A DNA stretch of 33,940 nt from Pseudomonadota bacterium (GTDB taxonomy: Bacteria; Pseudomonadota; Alphaproteobacteria; Caulobacterales; Caulobacteraceae), in contig JAEYWU010000059.1 in the NCBI GenBank assembly GCA_023428785.1, forward strand, positions 1-33,940, in the 5' to 3' direction. Shown piece after piece: positions 8,507-16,724 of this stretch (its first letter is position 1; the number at the start of each line of letters is the position of its first letter). A model generated the notes under the pieces. It searched no databases. It had not been told where the DNA came from and worked only from the letters and a program-made list of their open reading frames with translations. Position numbers and translations under genes: made by a program.

Positions 8507-9004
8507 TTGTACGCCCAACGCCAGAATCGCAACGCTCCCCGTCCCAACAATGGTCGCCGCATGGGCTTCAATCGCCCGCCCGTACGCGCTCGCGTCGGCC
8601 TGCTGATGCGCCGCGGCGCGCACTTCGGCGCCCTGGAAGAGGCGGAGCAGGCGGTTCGTGCGGCGGGCCTGGGTCTCGCGCCCCTGTCGACTGGCGATGA
8701 GCCGCTGAGCGAAGGCGGGATCACCATCCTGGCCACCGCCAGCCTGGCCGACCTGGACAGCGGCGCGCTGCGTGGACTGGTGGCGCCGGACGGCGCAGGC
8801 GATCAGGCCGATGTTCGCGAGGCCGCCAAGCGCGCTCTGGCCGCCGGCCTTCCGGTCGTGGCCTTTGGCGACAGCATCGCGACGGTGGCCGAAGTGGCGG
8901 GGGTCCAGCCGGCCCGCACGCCTGCGGCCTTGATCACCGCCGAGGGCGCCAAGCCCCTGGAAGACGCGCGGCAACTGACCGCCGCCGCCGAGGCGATAAA
9001 CTAG
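8507..9004 (+). CDS. Hypothetical protein, possibly a DJ-1/PfpI-like fold without the catalytic Cys
   Basis: 165 residues from TTG 8507, chosen because GAAGGA lies 5-7 nt upstream; a TTG at 8468 lacks such a site. The N-terminal ~28 residues are Arg/Asn/Pro-rich and look disordered. Then come RVGLLMRRGA, a helix, RGLVAPDG, a helix and PVVAFGDS. This alternation of strands and helices resembles the DJ-1/PfpI (class I amidotransferase-like) fold, but the nucleophile-elbow Cys is absent (FGDS). The fold guess is an inference and may be wrong. It sits antisense between tgt and queA. Its TAG stop overlaps the queA TAG within one CTAG tetranucleotide (9001-9004). Confidence 0.7.
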   Translation: MYAQRQNRNAPRPNNGRRMGFNRPPVRARVGLLMRRGAHFGALEEAEQAVRAAGLGLAPLSTGDEPLSEGGITILATASLADLDSGALRGLVAPDGAGDQADVREAAKRALAAGLPVVAFGDSIATVAEVAGVQPARTPAALITAEGAKPLEDARQLTAAAEAIN

Positions 9005-10083
9005 CTGTCTTTGCGAAACAGGAGACTGCCGTCTCCGTACGAGTAAAACCGGAAGCCGTCTGCGATCGCGTGATCGTAGGCGGCTTTCATCGTTTCGAGG
9101 CCGGAGAAGGCCGAAACGAGCATGAACAGGGTCGACTTCGGCAGATGGAAGTTGGTCATCAGCACGTCCACGGCGCGGAAGCGGTAGCCGGGGGTGATGA
9201 AGATGGCCGTGTCGCCGTGGAACGGGCGAATGACGCCGTCCTCTCCGGTCGCGCTTTCGAGCAGGCGCAGGGAGGTGGTGCCGACCGATACGACCCGGCC
9301 GCCTCGGGCGTGGACGGCGTTCAGGGCGTCGGCGGTTTCGGCTGACACCTCGCCCCATTCCGAATGCATGCGGTGATCGTCGGTGTCGTCGGCCTTGACC
9401 GGCAGGAAGGTGCCGGCGCCGACGTGCAGGGTGACCGCGTGGGTGGTGACGCCACGCGCCTCGAGACGCGCGAGCAGGTCGGGAGTGAAGTGAAGCCCGG
9501 CGGTCGGCGCTGCGACCGAGCCGTCGTGTTCGGCGAAGACGGTCTGGTAGTCGGACCGGTCCTGATCATCCTCGGGCCGCTGGGCAGCGATATAGGGCGG
9601 AAGCGGCATGACGCCGAGGCCGCGGATGGCGTCATCCAACGCGGGGCCGGACAGATCGAAGCGCAAGGTCACCAGGCCGTCGTCGCCCTTGTCGGCCACG
9701 GTGGCGTCCAGACGCCCCAGCGCGCAGGCGGCATCATCAGCGGCGCCGAAGCGGATGCGGTCGCCCGGCTTGATGCGCTTGCCGGGCTTCATGAAGGCGG
9801 ACCAGACGTCGGCGGAGTCGCGGTGATGCAGCGTAGCCTCGACGGCCACCGGCGGCAGGTCCTCACGCAAGCGGACGCCGGACAGACGGGCCGGGATCAC
9901 GCGCGTGTCGTTGAAGACCAGGGCGTCGCCGGCCTGAAGCAGGTCCGGCAGGTCGCGGACGATGCGGTTCTCGAGCGTTTCGCCGGGACGGACCACGAGA
10001 AGCCGCGCGGCGTCGCGCGGGCTCGCCGGGCGCAGGGCGATCCGCTCATTGGGCAGGTCGAAGTCGAAGTCCAAGACACGCAT
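9001..10083 (-). CDS. queA: S-adenosylmethionine:tRNA ribosyltransferase-isomerase
   Basis: 360 residues, full length. QueA transfers and rearranges the ribosyl part of SAM onto preQ1-34 of tRNA to give epoxyqueuosine, the step after Tgt. Diagnostic segments are DLPNERIALRPASPRDAARL at the N-terminus, VFNDTRVIPARL, PPYI with a nearby EDDQDRSDYQTVFAE, AAPTAGLHF, HVGAGTFLPVK and TNFHLPKSTLFMLVSAF. Nothing is missing. It ends in a 4-bp overlap with the convergent gene at 8507-9004. The divergent signalling gene begins 86 bp upstream. Confidence 0.97.
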   Translation of the reverse strand: MRVLDFDFDLPNERIALRPASPRDAARLLVVRPGETLENRIVRDLPDLLQAGDALVFNDTRVIPARLSGVRLREDLPPVAVEATLHHRDSADVWSAFMKPGKRIKPGDRIRFGAADDAACALGRLDATVADKGDDGLVTLRFDLSGPALDDAIRGLGVMPLPPYIAAQRPEDDQDRSDYQTVFAEHDGSVAAPTAGLHFTPDLLARLEARGVTTHAVTLHVGAGTFLPVKADDTDDHRMHSEWGEVSAETADALNAVHARGGRVVSVGTTSLRLLESATGEDGVIRPFHGDTAIFITPGYRFRAVDVLMTNFHLPKSTLFMLVSAFSGLETMKAAYDHAIADGFRFYSYGDGSLLFRKDS

Positions 10084-10169
10084 GGGCCGCGCCTATGGCC
10101 ACGGCCGGCCGGTCCGGGTCAAGCGCAGCCTTTAAGCCTTGCTTCAGCGCCGGTGTGCATACTGTCCCG

Positions 10170-11591
10170 ATGAGCCACGCCGACCGTCCCATCGATGCCT
10201 CGGCGATGGCCGCCTGGGACCGCCTTCGCCGGCCGGTGTGGATCTTCGACTCGGCGACAAGCCGCGGGGTCTACGCCAACCCTGCCGCCCTGGTGCTGTG
10301 GGGCGCGCCCGACCTGGCCGAGCTGTTGTCGCGGGACTTCTCCAAGCTTTCTCCCGCTGTGCGCACCCGAACCGAACGGCTCATGGCCCTGACGGCAGAC
10401 GGTTCGGAAGTGGAGGAACGCTGGACCTTCTATCCCAACGGCAAGCCGGTCACGGTGAGCGCAGCGATCTCGACGGTCGCCATGGCTGACGGACGCGCGG
10501 CCCTACTGTTCGAGGCGGCGCCGGTCGATGTCGAACCTGAGGAACGCCGGGCGGTCGAGGCCCTGCGCCATAGTTCGGGACCCGTCGGCCTGTTCGATCC
10601 GGATGGCCGAAGCTTGTTCGGAAATCCCGCCTCGTTCGCGGCCTATGGACCGGATGCGGGGTTCGTCGACCGCTTCATCCGTCCGGAGGAGGGCAGGGCC
10701 GTCCTCGCTGACGCCGCGCGTGAGGCGGCGACGGCGGCGGTGTTTCGCATGTCCACCCTGCGAGGAGAGCGCTGGCATCATCTGGACTGCCGGCCGCTGC
10801 ATGATCCGGTGACCGGCGGGCTGAGCATCCTGTTGAACGAGCGGGACGTGACCGACCGCATCGAGGCCGAGGCCGCGCGCGCGGCTGCGGAGCAGAAGGC
10901 CGCCATGTCGGAGGCGCGGCAGCGCTTCCTGACCGAGATGTCGCATGAACTGCGCACGCCGCTGAATGCCGTGCTGGGCTTTTCTGACCTACTGGCCGGC
11001 GCGCCGCTGGCGGATGAGCACAAGGCCTTCGTCGCCCGCATCCACGACGCCGGAGCCCGCCTTTCGGAGGTCGTGGAGCAGATGATCCAGGGGCCGGACA
11101 TTCGTCCCGGGCAAGCGGTCGGGGCGTCCGGCGTCAGCGCTGTTCCTAACGACGCGACGCCGGATGCGTCATCGGAGGAAGCGCGGACGCCCGTGGTGCT
11201 CTATGTGGACGATAACGATTCCAACCGGGTGCTGGTCACGACGCTTCTGGCCACTCAGGGAATCCGCTGTGAGACGGCCGAAGACGGGATGCAGGGACTG
11301 GCCGCCGCCTCGCAAGGCGGGTGGGACGTGATCCTGATGGATATCCAGATGCCGGTGATGGGCGGGGTGGAATGCGCCCGGCGGATCCGCGCGATCGATG
11401 GAGCCGTTGGCTCGGTCCCGATCGTCGCCCTCACGGCCAATACTCTGGACGATCAGTTGGCTGAGTATGTCGATGCAGGCATGAACGACTGTATCGGAAA
11501 GCCGGTCAATGCCGCCGAGCTGCTGCACAAGGTCTGGGGCTGGTCCCAGTTCCAGACGGAGCAGGACGCCGAAGGGATCGCTGCCGCCTGA
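10170..11591 (+). CDS. PAS-like / HisKA / receiver protein lacking the HATPase domain
   Basis: 473 residues. Two PAS-like sensor regions (about 13-115 and 125-230; DVTDRIEAEAARAAAEQK is a typical PAS-to-DHp linker) lead to a HisKA helix with His259 in MSHELRTPLNAVLGFSDLL. After only one further helix (to about 305) a low-complexity linker (310-340) runs straight into a receiver domain (341-460) with Asp347/Asp348, phospho-acceptor Asp391 (MDIQMP) and Lys444 (GKP). The N, G1, F and G2 boxes of the ATPase domain are absent from this continuous frame. It is cytoplasmic, with no membrane segments. It cannot autophosphorylate alone and may act as a phosphotransfer or dimerisation partner (inference). 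I prefer ATG 10170 over an upstream start at 10095. No Shine-Dalgarno is visible, so the mRNA may be leaderless. Confidence 0.85.
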   Translation: MSHADRPIDASAMAAWDRLRRPVWIFDSATSRGVYANPAALVLWGAPDLAELLSRDFSKLSPAVRTRTERLMALTADGSEVEERWTFYPNGKPVTVSAAISTVAMADGRAALLFEAAPVDVEPEERRAVEALRHSSGPVGLFDPDGRSLFGNPASFAAYGPDAGFVDRFIRPEEGRAVLADAAREAATAAVFRMSTLRGERWHHLDCRPLHDPVTGGLSILLNERDVTDRIEAEAARAAAEQKAAMSEARQRFLTEMSHELRTPLNAVLGFSDLLAGAPLADEHKAFVARIHDAGARLSEVVEQMIQGPDIRPGQAVGASGVSAVPNDATPDASSEEARTPVVLYVDDNDSNRVLVTTLLATQGIRCETAEDGMQGLAAASQGGWDVILMDIQMPVMGGVECARRIRAIDGAVGSVPIVALTANTLDDQLAEYVDAGMNDCIGKPVNAAELLHKVWGWSQFQTEQDAEGIAAA

Positions 11592-11617
11592 GTAGGCCAA
11601 GCGGGTCTCAGGGCTCG

Positions 11618-12061
11618 CTATTCGCCGCCCGCGCCTTCGGGCAGGAGGCCGCACACGAAGGGCTGGCGGGGATTGTTGCGCAGGCGCGCGTGCTGGCCGG
11701 CTTCAAGGACGATGGCGAGAGGGCCTTCCGGCCGGTTGACCTGAACGATCGCCGGCCCAGCGAGATTGCAGGTCTTGTCGGCGAAGATCTCGAGGCACTG
11801 GACATGCGGGTCGCCATCCCGGGCAAGGACGCCGTTTGAGCTGTTGCGTTCGGCGCGATCGGTGCTGTTGACGAACTGACCAAAGACGACGCTCTGGGCG
11901 TTCAACTCGTCCCAGTCAGCTTGCGGGCAGGCGGGGGCGTCCGCGGGAATGTCGCGCGGGCCGAAGACGATCAGTCCCCAGACCATGAAGCCGCCGAAGA
12001 AGACGGCGATGATTGCGGCCAGCTGCAACAGGCCCCAGGGCGTCTTGCGGACTTGGGTCAT
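11618..12061 (-). CDS. Single-pass membrane protein coupled to ppx
   Basis: 147 residues. A short cytoplasmic N-terminus and one transmembrane helix (about 11-34) are followed by a soluble, probably periplasmic domain with four cysteines (45, 89, 98, 137) that could form two disulphides. Segments such as FADKTCNLAGPAIVQVNRPEGPLAI suggest a small beta-rich domain. I do not recognise the family. Its ATG overlaps the ppx stop (ATGA), so it is likely co-translated with ppx and ppk1. This makes a link to polyphosphate metabolism or its membrane localisation possible, on context alone. It is convergent with the HisKA-receiver gene, 26 bp apart. Confidence 0.75.
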   Translation of the reverse strand: MTQVRKTPWGLLQLAAIIAVFFGGFMVWGLIVFGPRDIPADAPACPQADWDELNAQSVVFGQFVNSTDRAERNSSNGVLARDGDPHVQCLEIFADKTCNLAGPAIVQVNRPEGPLAIVLEAGQHARLRNNPRQPFVCGLLPEGAGGE

Positions 12062-13542
12062 GCGGAGGCCTCGAGCCTGGCCGAGAGGTCCATGGCCTGG
12101 GCCAGAGCGCCGAGGCGTTTGCGGATCTTCTCGCCGCGCAGCAGGTCGGGGTGAGACGGCGCGACGCGCAAGACCAGATCGCCGTCCTCGACCGACAGGC
12201 GGGTCGAGGCGAGCAACTCGGCGGAGCGGGCCGACAGGTCGCTGGCCAGACGCAAGGCCAGGCCGTGGACCCGGGCGCGCTCGAGCCCCACGCGACCGAT
12301 CAGGCGGTTGACCAGCTGGGCCTCGGGCAGGCCGGAGCCGCCGTAGCGGGCATGGACCGCCGCCGCCAGGAAGGCCCGCTCGGCATGGACGATGCCGGCC
12401 ACCGGCGCGCGCAGGACCTGTTCAAACGCGACATCGGCTCGGTGATCGGGATGCAGGCGCGAACCGACGTCCGCGAGGGCGGAGGCGGCCGCCAGCAGGA
12501 CGGTGTCACGCTCGGCGCTGAAGTGGGGCTGAAGCGAGCCCAGGACCGGCTGGAGCCAGGTCCGCACCACGCGGTCCAGACCACGCGCCAGGCTCTGGCG
12601 GTCGCCGAGCGCTCGACAGCCTGCCACCAGAGGATCGCGCGTGCGGACATCTTCGGGCAGGTTGTCGAGCAGGACGCCTTCGCGCACGCCATAGGCCGAG
12701 AAGGAGACGGTTTTCGCCGAGAGCCGTTTGCACAGGCGCGACAGGACCAGCGCGGCGTGCGGCAAGGTCACGGCGCGGGCCTTGTTGGTCCGGGCCAGCT
12801 TTTCCAGGGAGGCGCGCGACTGATGGGCGAGGAGATTGGCGATGTCGTCGACGTCGCCTGAGGTCATCTCGTACTGGTGGACGATCTCGAGCTGATGATC
12901 GCGCTGGCGCATGTGCAGAAGGGCCAGGCTGCGCCAGGCGCCGCCGACGGCGTGGAGCGTCAGGGCCTTCATGTCGCCGGCGGCCTCGAGACGCGCGTCG
13001 ATGGCCTCGGACGGATCGCCCTTGATGTCGCGCATGGCGAAAGGGCCGAGCGGCAGGGTGACGCCCTGACCGGCCTGTCCGCCCGAGACAGGGATCAGCT
13101 CCAGGCTGGAGCCGCCGAGGTCGGCGGCGACGCCTTCGGCGCCGGGGCTGCCGGCGATGACGCCGAGGGCTGCGTAGCGGGCCTCCTCCTCGCCGGAGAG
13201 AACCCGGACGACGAGGCCGGTCTCGGCGGCCACGCGGTCGCAGAAGGCCTGGCCGTCCTCGGCCTCGCGCACGGCGGCGGTGGCTACGATGTGCCGCTCG
13301 GACAGGGGCAGGGAGGCCATCAGCACCGAGAAGCGGCGGATGGCGTCGACGGCGGCGTCACTGCCCTCGGTGGAGAGCCGGCCGGTCGAGGCGACCTCGC
13401 GGCCGAGGCCGGCGAGGACCTTCTCGTTGTAGCCCGTCCAGATGGCCCGGCCGTCGACGCCGTAGACCACCAGGCGCACCGAGTTGGAGCCGATGTCGAT
13501 GACAGCCGCCTCGCGCGGCGGGACGTCACGACCGTCGGTCAT
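12058..13542 (-). CDS. ppx: Exopolyphosphatase / guanosine pentaphosphatase family protein
   Basis: 494 residues. The ASKHA-fold Ppx/GppA domain occupies about 1-310. It shows phosphate-1 motif VIDIGSNSVRLVVYG (14-28), a likely catalytic Glu in the LSGEEEARYAALGVI segment and the phosphate-2 motif ADLGGSSLELI. A C-terminal all-helical part (about 320-490) matches the HD-like domain of the longer family members. The enzyme releases phosphate from polyphosphate ends and may also hydrolyse pppGpp. The ATG lies 17 nt inside the end of ppk1, so the polyphosphate synthesis and degradation genes are translationally coupled. The next gene downstream overlaps by ATGA. Confidence 0.93.
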   Translation of the reverse strand: MTDGRDVPPREAAVIDIGSNSVRLVVYGVDGRAIWTGYNEKVLAGLGREVASTGRLSTEGSDAAVDAIRRFSVLMASLPLSERHIVATAAVREAEDGQAFCDRVAAETGLVVRVLSGEEEARYAALGVIAGSPGAEGVAADLGGSSLELIPVSGGQAGQGVTLPLGPFAMRDIKGDPSEAIDARLEAAGDMKALTLHAVGGAWRSLALLHMRQRDHQLEIVHQYEMTSGDVDDIANLLAHQSRASLEKLARTNKARAVTLPHAALVLSRLCKRLSAKTVSFSAYGVREGVLLDNLPEDVRTRDPLVAGCRALGDRQSLARGLDRVVRTWLQPVLGSLQPHFSAERDTVLLAAASALADVGSRLHPDHRADVAFEQVLRAPVAGIVHAERAFLAAAVHARYGGSGLPEAQLVNRLIGRVGLERARVHGLALRLASDLSARSAELLASTRLSVEDGDLVLRVAPSHPDLLRGEKIRKRLGALAQAMDLSARLEASA

Positions 13543-15736
13543 AGCGGATGGCCTTTGGCCGGTCCTTGGCGCGGCGGCCGCGTCCAGACAGGCTGGGATT
13601 GGTCATGAAATAGTCGTGGGCCGAGAACATCTTGCCCTCGGATTTTGCGATCATGCGCGAATAGGAACCGTCCTCGGTGAGGAGCCAGGTCTGGGCTTCG
13701 TCCTTGAGGTTGGCGAGCATGATCTGGTCCATGACCTGGTCGTGGACCGTGCCGTTCAGGACCGGAACCATGATCTCGACCCGGCGGTCCAGATTGCGCT
13801 GCATCCAGTCGGCCGAGGAGAAGAAGACCTCGGCCTTGTCACTGGGCAGTTCGCGGCCGTTGGCGAAACAGGCGACGCGGGAGTGCTCCAGGAAGCGCCC
13901 GACGATCGACTTGACGGTGATGTTCTCCGACAGGCCCTTCACGCCCGGTCTGAGACAGCAGACCCCGCGCACGACCAGGTCGACCTTCACCCCGGCCTGG
14001 CTGGCGCGGTAGAGGGCGTCGATGATCTGCGGGTGAACCAGGGAGTTCATCTTGGCCCAGATGCCGGCGGGCTTGCCGCGGCGGGCGTTCTCGGCCTCGC
14101 GCTCGATCAGCTTGAGCAGGTGCTTCTTCATGTTCAGCGGCGAGACGCTGAGCCGCTCGAGATCGTCGGGCTCGGCATAGCCGGTGATGAAGTTGAACAC
14201 CTTGGCGGCGTCGCGGCCGAAGGCCGGGTCGCAGGTGAACAGGCTGAGGTCAGTGTAGATCCGTGCGGTGACCGGGTGGTAGTTGCCGGTGCCGAAGTGG
14301 CAGTAGGTGCGCAGACCCTCGGCCTCGCGGCGGACCACGGCCGAGATCTTGGCGTGGGTCTTCCACTCGACGAAGCCGAAGACGACGTGGACGCCGGCGC
14401 GCTCCATGGCGCGGGCCCAGCGCAGATTGGCCTCCTCGTCGAAGCGCGCCTTGATCTCGACCAGGGCGGTGACGTTCTTGCCGTTCTCGGCAGCCTCGAT
14501 CAGGGCGGCGACGATCGGGCTGTCGTTCGAGGTTCGATAGAGCGTCTGCTTGATGGCGATGACGTTCGGATCCCGCGCCGCCTGGCGCAGGAACTGGACG
14601 ACCACGTCGAAGCTCTCGAACGGGTGATGGACCAGGATGTCCTTCTCCCGGATCGCGGCGAAGCAGTCGCCGCCATGCTCCCGGATTCGTTCGGGAAAGC
14701 GCGGCTCGTAGGGCTTGAACTTCAGCTCGGTGCGGTCCGAAGGGATCAGCTCCGAAAGCTGGCCCAGACCCAGCAGGCCGTCGATGATGTCGACGTCCGG
14801 CGGATCGGCGTCGAGCTGTTCGACGATGAAGGCGGCCAGATCCTCGGGCATGGCCTTTTCGATCATCACCTTGACCACGTCGCCGAGGCGGCGCTGCTTG
14901 AGCAGGCTCTCGAACTCGCGGACGAGATCCTCGGCCTCTTCCTCGATCTCGATGTCGCTGTCGCGGATGAGGCGGAAGACGCCAGAGGCCTCGACGTCGC
15001 AGCCGGGGAAGAGATGGTCGATGAACATCATCACCATCGCCTCGAGGGTCACCACGCGGCGGCGGCCCTTGGCCGAGCGGCCGTCGGTGGGCAGGGTCCA
15101 GAAGCGGCGCACCTGGGTCGGGATAGGAGCCAGCGCATAGAGTACCCGGCCGTTCGAGCGGCGGCGCAGTTTGAGCGCCAGCGAGAAGCCCAGGTTCGGC
15201 AGGAACGGGAAGGGGTGGGCCGGGTCGATGGCCATCGGCGTGAGGACGGCGAAGAGCTGGCTGAGAAACTCGGGCTCAAGCCGTTCGCGCTCGGTCTTGG
15301 TGACGTGGGCGGCGTCCACGACCTCGACGCCCTCGGCGGTCAGTTCGCGGCGGAGCTTCTTCCAGGTCTTTTGCTGGTCCTCCATCAGCTGTTCGGCGGC
15401 GGCGTCGACGGCTTCCAGCGTCTCGGGCGGGCTCAGGCCGTCCTGAGACAGGACGCGGACGCCCTGGCGGACCTGGCCCTTGATGCCCGCCACGCGGACC
15501 ATGAAGAACTCGTCCAGGTTGGCGGCCGAAATCGACAGGAAACGCAGGCGCTCCATCAGGGGATGGTTTGGGTTGGCGGCCTCTTCCATGACGCGCTGGT
15601 TGAAGGCCAGCCAGGACAGTTCGCGGTTGAAGAAGCGTTCCGGCGCGGCCAGCAGCGCCTCGTCGAGCTCGAATGGCTCGGCCCGCGAGGGGGGCGCTTC
15701 CGGCAGGGCGGCGGCGGCGTCGGCTGCGTCGGGCAT
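13526..15736 (-). CDS. ppk1: Polyphosphate kinase 1
   Basis: 736 residues, standard PPK1 length and domain order: N-terminal helical domain beginning FFNRELSWLAFNQRV (35-49), head domain, and two phospholipase-D-like catalytic domains. It reversibly polymerises the ATP gamma-phosphate into polyphosphate. Active-site features are the autophosphorylated His461 in KTHAK and the second-domain His618 in LEHSR, plus TLYRTSNDSPIV (398-409) and CHFGTGNYH (479-487). It is downstream of hdaA and overlaps ppx by 17 nt. In Caulobacter crescentus ppk1 is, from memory, also next to hdaA. Confidence 0.97.
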   Translation of the reverse strand: MPDAADAAAALPEAPPSRAEPFELDEALLAAPERFFNRELSWLAFNQRVMEEAANPNHPLMERLRFLSISAANLDEFFMVRVAGIKGQVRQGVRVLSQDGLSPPETLEAVDAAAEQLMEDQQKTWKKLRRELTAEGVEVVDAAHVTKTERERLEPEFLSQLFAVLTPMAIDPAHPFPFLPNLGFSLALKLRRRSNGRVLYALAPIPTQVRRFWTLPTDGRSAKGRRRVVTLEAMVMMFIDHLFPGCDVEASGVFRLIRDSDIEIEEEAEDLVREFESLLKQRRLGDVVKVMIEKAMPEDLAAFIVEQLDADPPDVDIIDGLLGLGQLSELIPSDRTELKFKPYEPRFPERIREHGGDCFAAIREKDILVHHPFESFDVVVQFLRQAARDPNVIAIKQTLYRTSNDSPIVAALIEAAENGKNVTALVEIKARFDEEANLRWARAMERAGVHVVFGFVEWKTHAKISAVVRREAEGLRTYCHFGTGNYHPVTARIYTDLSLFTCDPAFGRDAAKVFNFITGYAEPDDLERLSVSPLNMKKHLLKLIEREAENARRGKPAGIWAKMNSLVHPQIIDALYRASQAGVKVDLVVRGVCCLRPGVKGLSENITVKSIVGRFLEHSRVACFANGRELPSDKAEVFFSSADWMQRNLDRRVEIMVPVLNGTVHDQVMDQIMLANLKDEAQTWLLTEDGSYSRMIAKSEGKMFSAHDYFMTNPSLSGRGRRAKDRPKAIRYDRRS

Positions 15737-15824
15737 GGCCCGCTAATGACCGCTTCCGCCATGCGCTGCAAGGCCCTGATTCCCTGAAGGGAGGCGATGC
15801 CGTCAGGGGACGGAGCGAGCCGGG

Positions 15825-16514
15825 CTAGAACAGCTCGGCCGTGTCGGCTTCGAGCAGTTCGCGGGCCAGGGTCCGGTTCAGCTTGCGGCCGCCGGCCTCA
15901 GCGTCGAGGCGGGCGACGACGGCGCGGGCGGCGGGGATGGAGCGCTCGATCCGCCGGACCAGATAGTCGACCAGTTCATCGCCGGGCGTGATGGCCCGTT
16001 CGTCGAAGAAGCGGCGCAGGGCGCCGGCGAGCACCGCATCGTCAGGCGGCTCGATGCGCACGACGCGCACCGCGTCGAGGCGCGAGCGCAGGTCGGGCAG
16101 GTCGCAGTCCCAGCGGCCCGGAGCCTCACGCGAGACCATGAGCAGGGCGCCTCCCGGCGACTGGGCGAGGTTCATCAGGTGGAACAGGGTCGCGTCGTCG
16201 GCCTCGTCGGCGGCGTCCAGCAGCACCGGCCGGCCCTCAAGGCGCGGCATGTCTGCGAGCGCCGCCTCGGCGCCGGAAAAGCCCTCGGCGCCCGTGCGCT
16301 CGGCCCAGACGGAGGCGAGGTGGGACTTGCCCGACTGGGACGGGCCGACGAGGGCCAAAATCCGCTCCGGCCCGTCCGGCCAGGCGGCGAGCGCCTCGGT
16401 GGCCGCCCGATTGCATTCGCCGCGCACGAAGGCCGCCGCGTCCCGGGCGGTGTCGCGCAGGAGCGGAAAACGCATCTGATCGGAAGCGAAGCGTCGCCTC
16501 GCGGTCGCAGTCAT
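15825..16514 (-). CDS. hdaA: HdaA, DnaA-related regulatory inactivator (Hda family)
   Basis: 229 residues, a single AAA+ module with no DNA-binding domain, as in Hda. Residues 13-18 (QMRFPL) fit the QLxLPL-type beta-clamp binding motif of Hda. This supports the start at 16514, since an in-frame ATG at residue 14 would destroy it. Walker A is GPSQSGKS (57-64) and Walker B LLDAADEAD (98-106). An arginine-containing DLRSRLDAV segment (141-149) and a sensor-2-like helix (RSIPAARAVVARLD) follow. With the DNA-loaded sliding clamp, HdaA stimulates ATP hydrolysis by DnaA and limits re-initiation of replication. ppk1 follows after 88 bp. It is divergent from the secreted-protein gene at 16725. Confidence 0.88.
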   Translation of the reverse strand: MTATARRRFASDQMRFPLLRDTARDAAAFVRGECNRAATEALAAWPDGPERILALVGPSQSGKSHLASVWAERTGAEGFSGAEAALADMPRLEGRPVLLDAADEADDATLFHLMNLAQSPGGALLMVSREAPGRWDCDLPDLRSRLDAVRVVRIEPPDDAVLAGALRRFFDERAITPGDELVDYLVRRIERSIPAARAVVARLDAEAGGRKLNRTLARELLEADTAELF

Positions 16515-16536
16515 GTTGTCGATTTAGCCTGAGAAT

Positions 16537-16553
16537 ACGTCAAAAGCTGACGT
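16537..16553. promoter_or_regulatory. Inverted repeat ACGTCA-N5-TGACGT upstream of hdaA
   Basis: A perfect 6-bp inverted repeat with spacer AAAGC, 23 bp upstream of the hdaA start and 170 bp from the divergent gene. It could be a dimeric regulator site or a short hairpin in the hdaA leader; no regulator is assigned. Confidence 0.4.
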
Positions 16554-16626
16554 GGACGGCGCCCGATTGGGGAAAACCGGCCTTCCTCTGTGGGCCGATG
16601 GGCCCGAGCCCGACCTGACAGGCTGG

Positions 16627-16641
16627 TTCAGGCGGGGTTCA
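16627..16641 (+). promoter_or_regulatory. Direct repeat TTCA-N7-TTCA upstream of the RcnB-like gene
   Basis: The TTCA units are 11 bp apart (one helical turn), 84 bp before the ATG at 16725. The same arrangement occurs at 17228-17242 before the second secreted-protein gene. Tandem half-sites at this spacing are typical of OmpR-family response regulators; the regulator is unknown. Confidence 0.5.
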
Positions 16642-16724
16642 TCTAGGGCAATCGACCATTGATCACCGCCTGGTGAAGGCCGACGTCTAAGCCGGGTTCG
16701 CGAGCAACAATGAGGAGAGGCCCG

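Noticed and set aside
13484..15787. A 767-codon plus-strand open frame antisense to ppk1 and the start of ppx
   Set aside because: It is a by-product of high-GC codon bias: the opposite strand encodes a complete PPK1 with catalytic histidines, and the antisense product has no recognisable domain.
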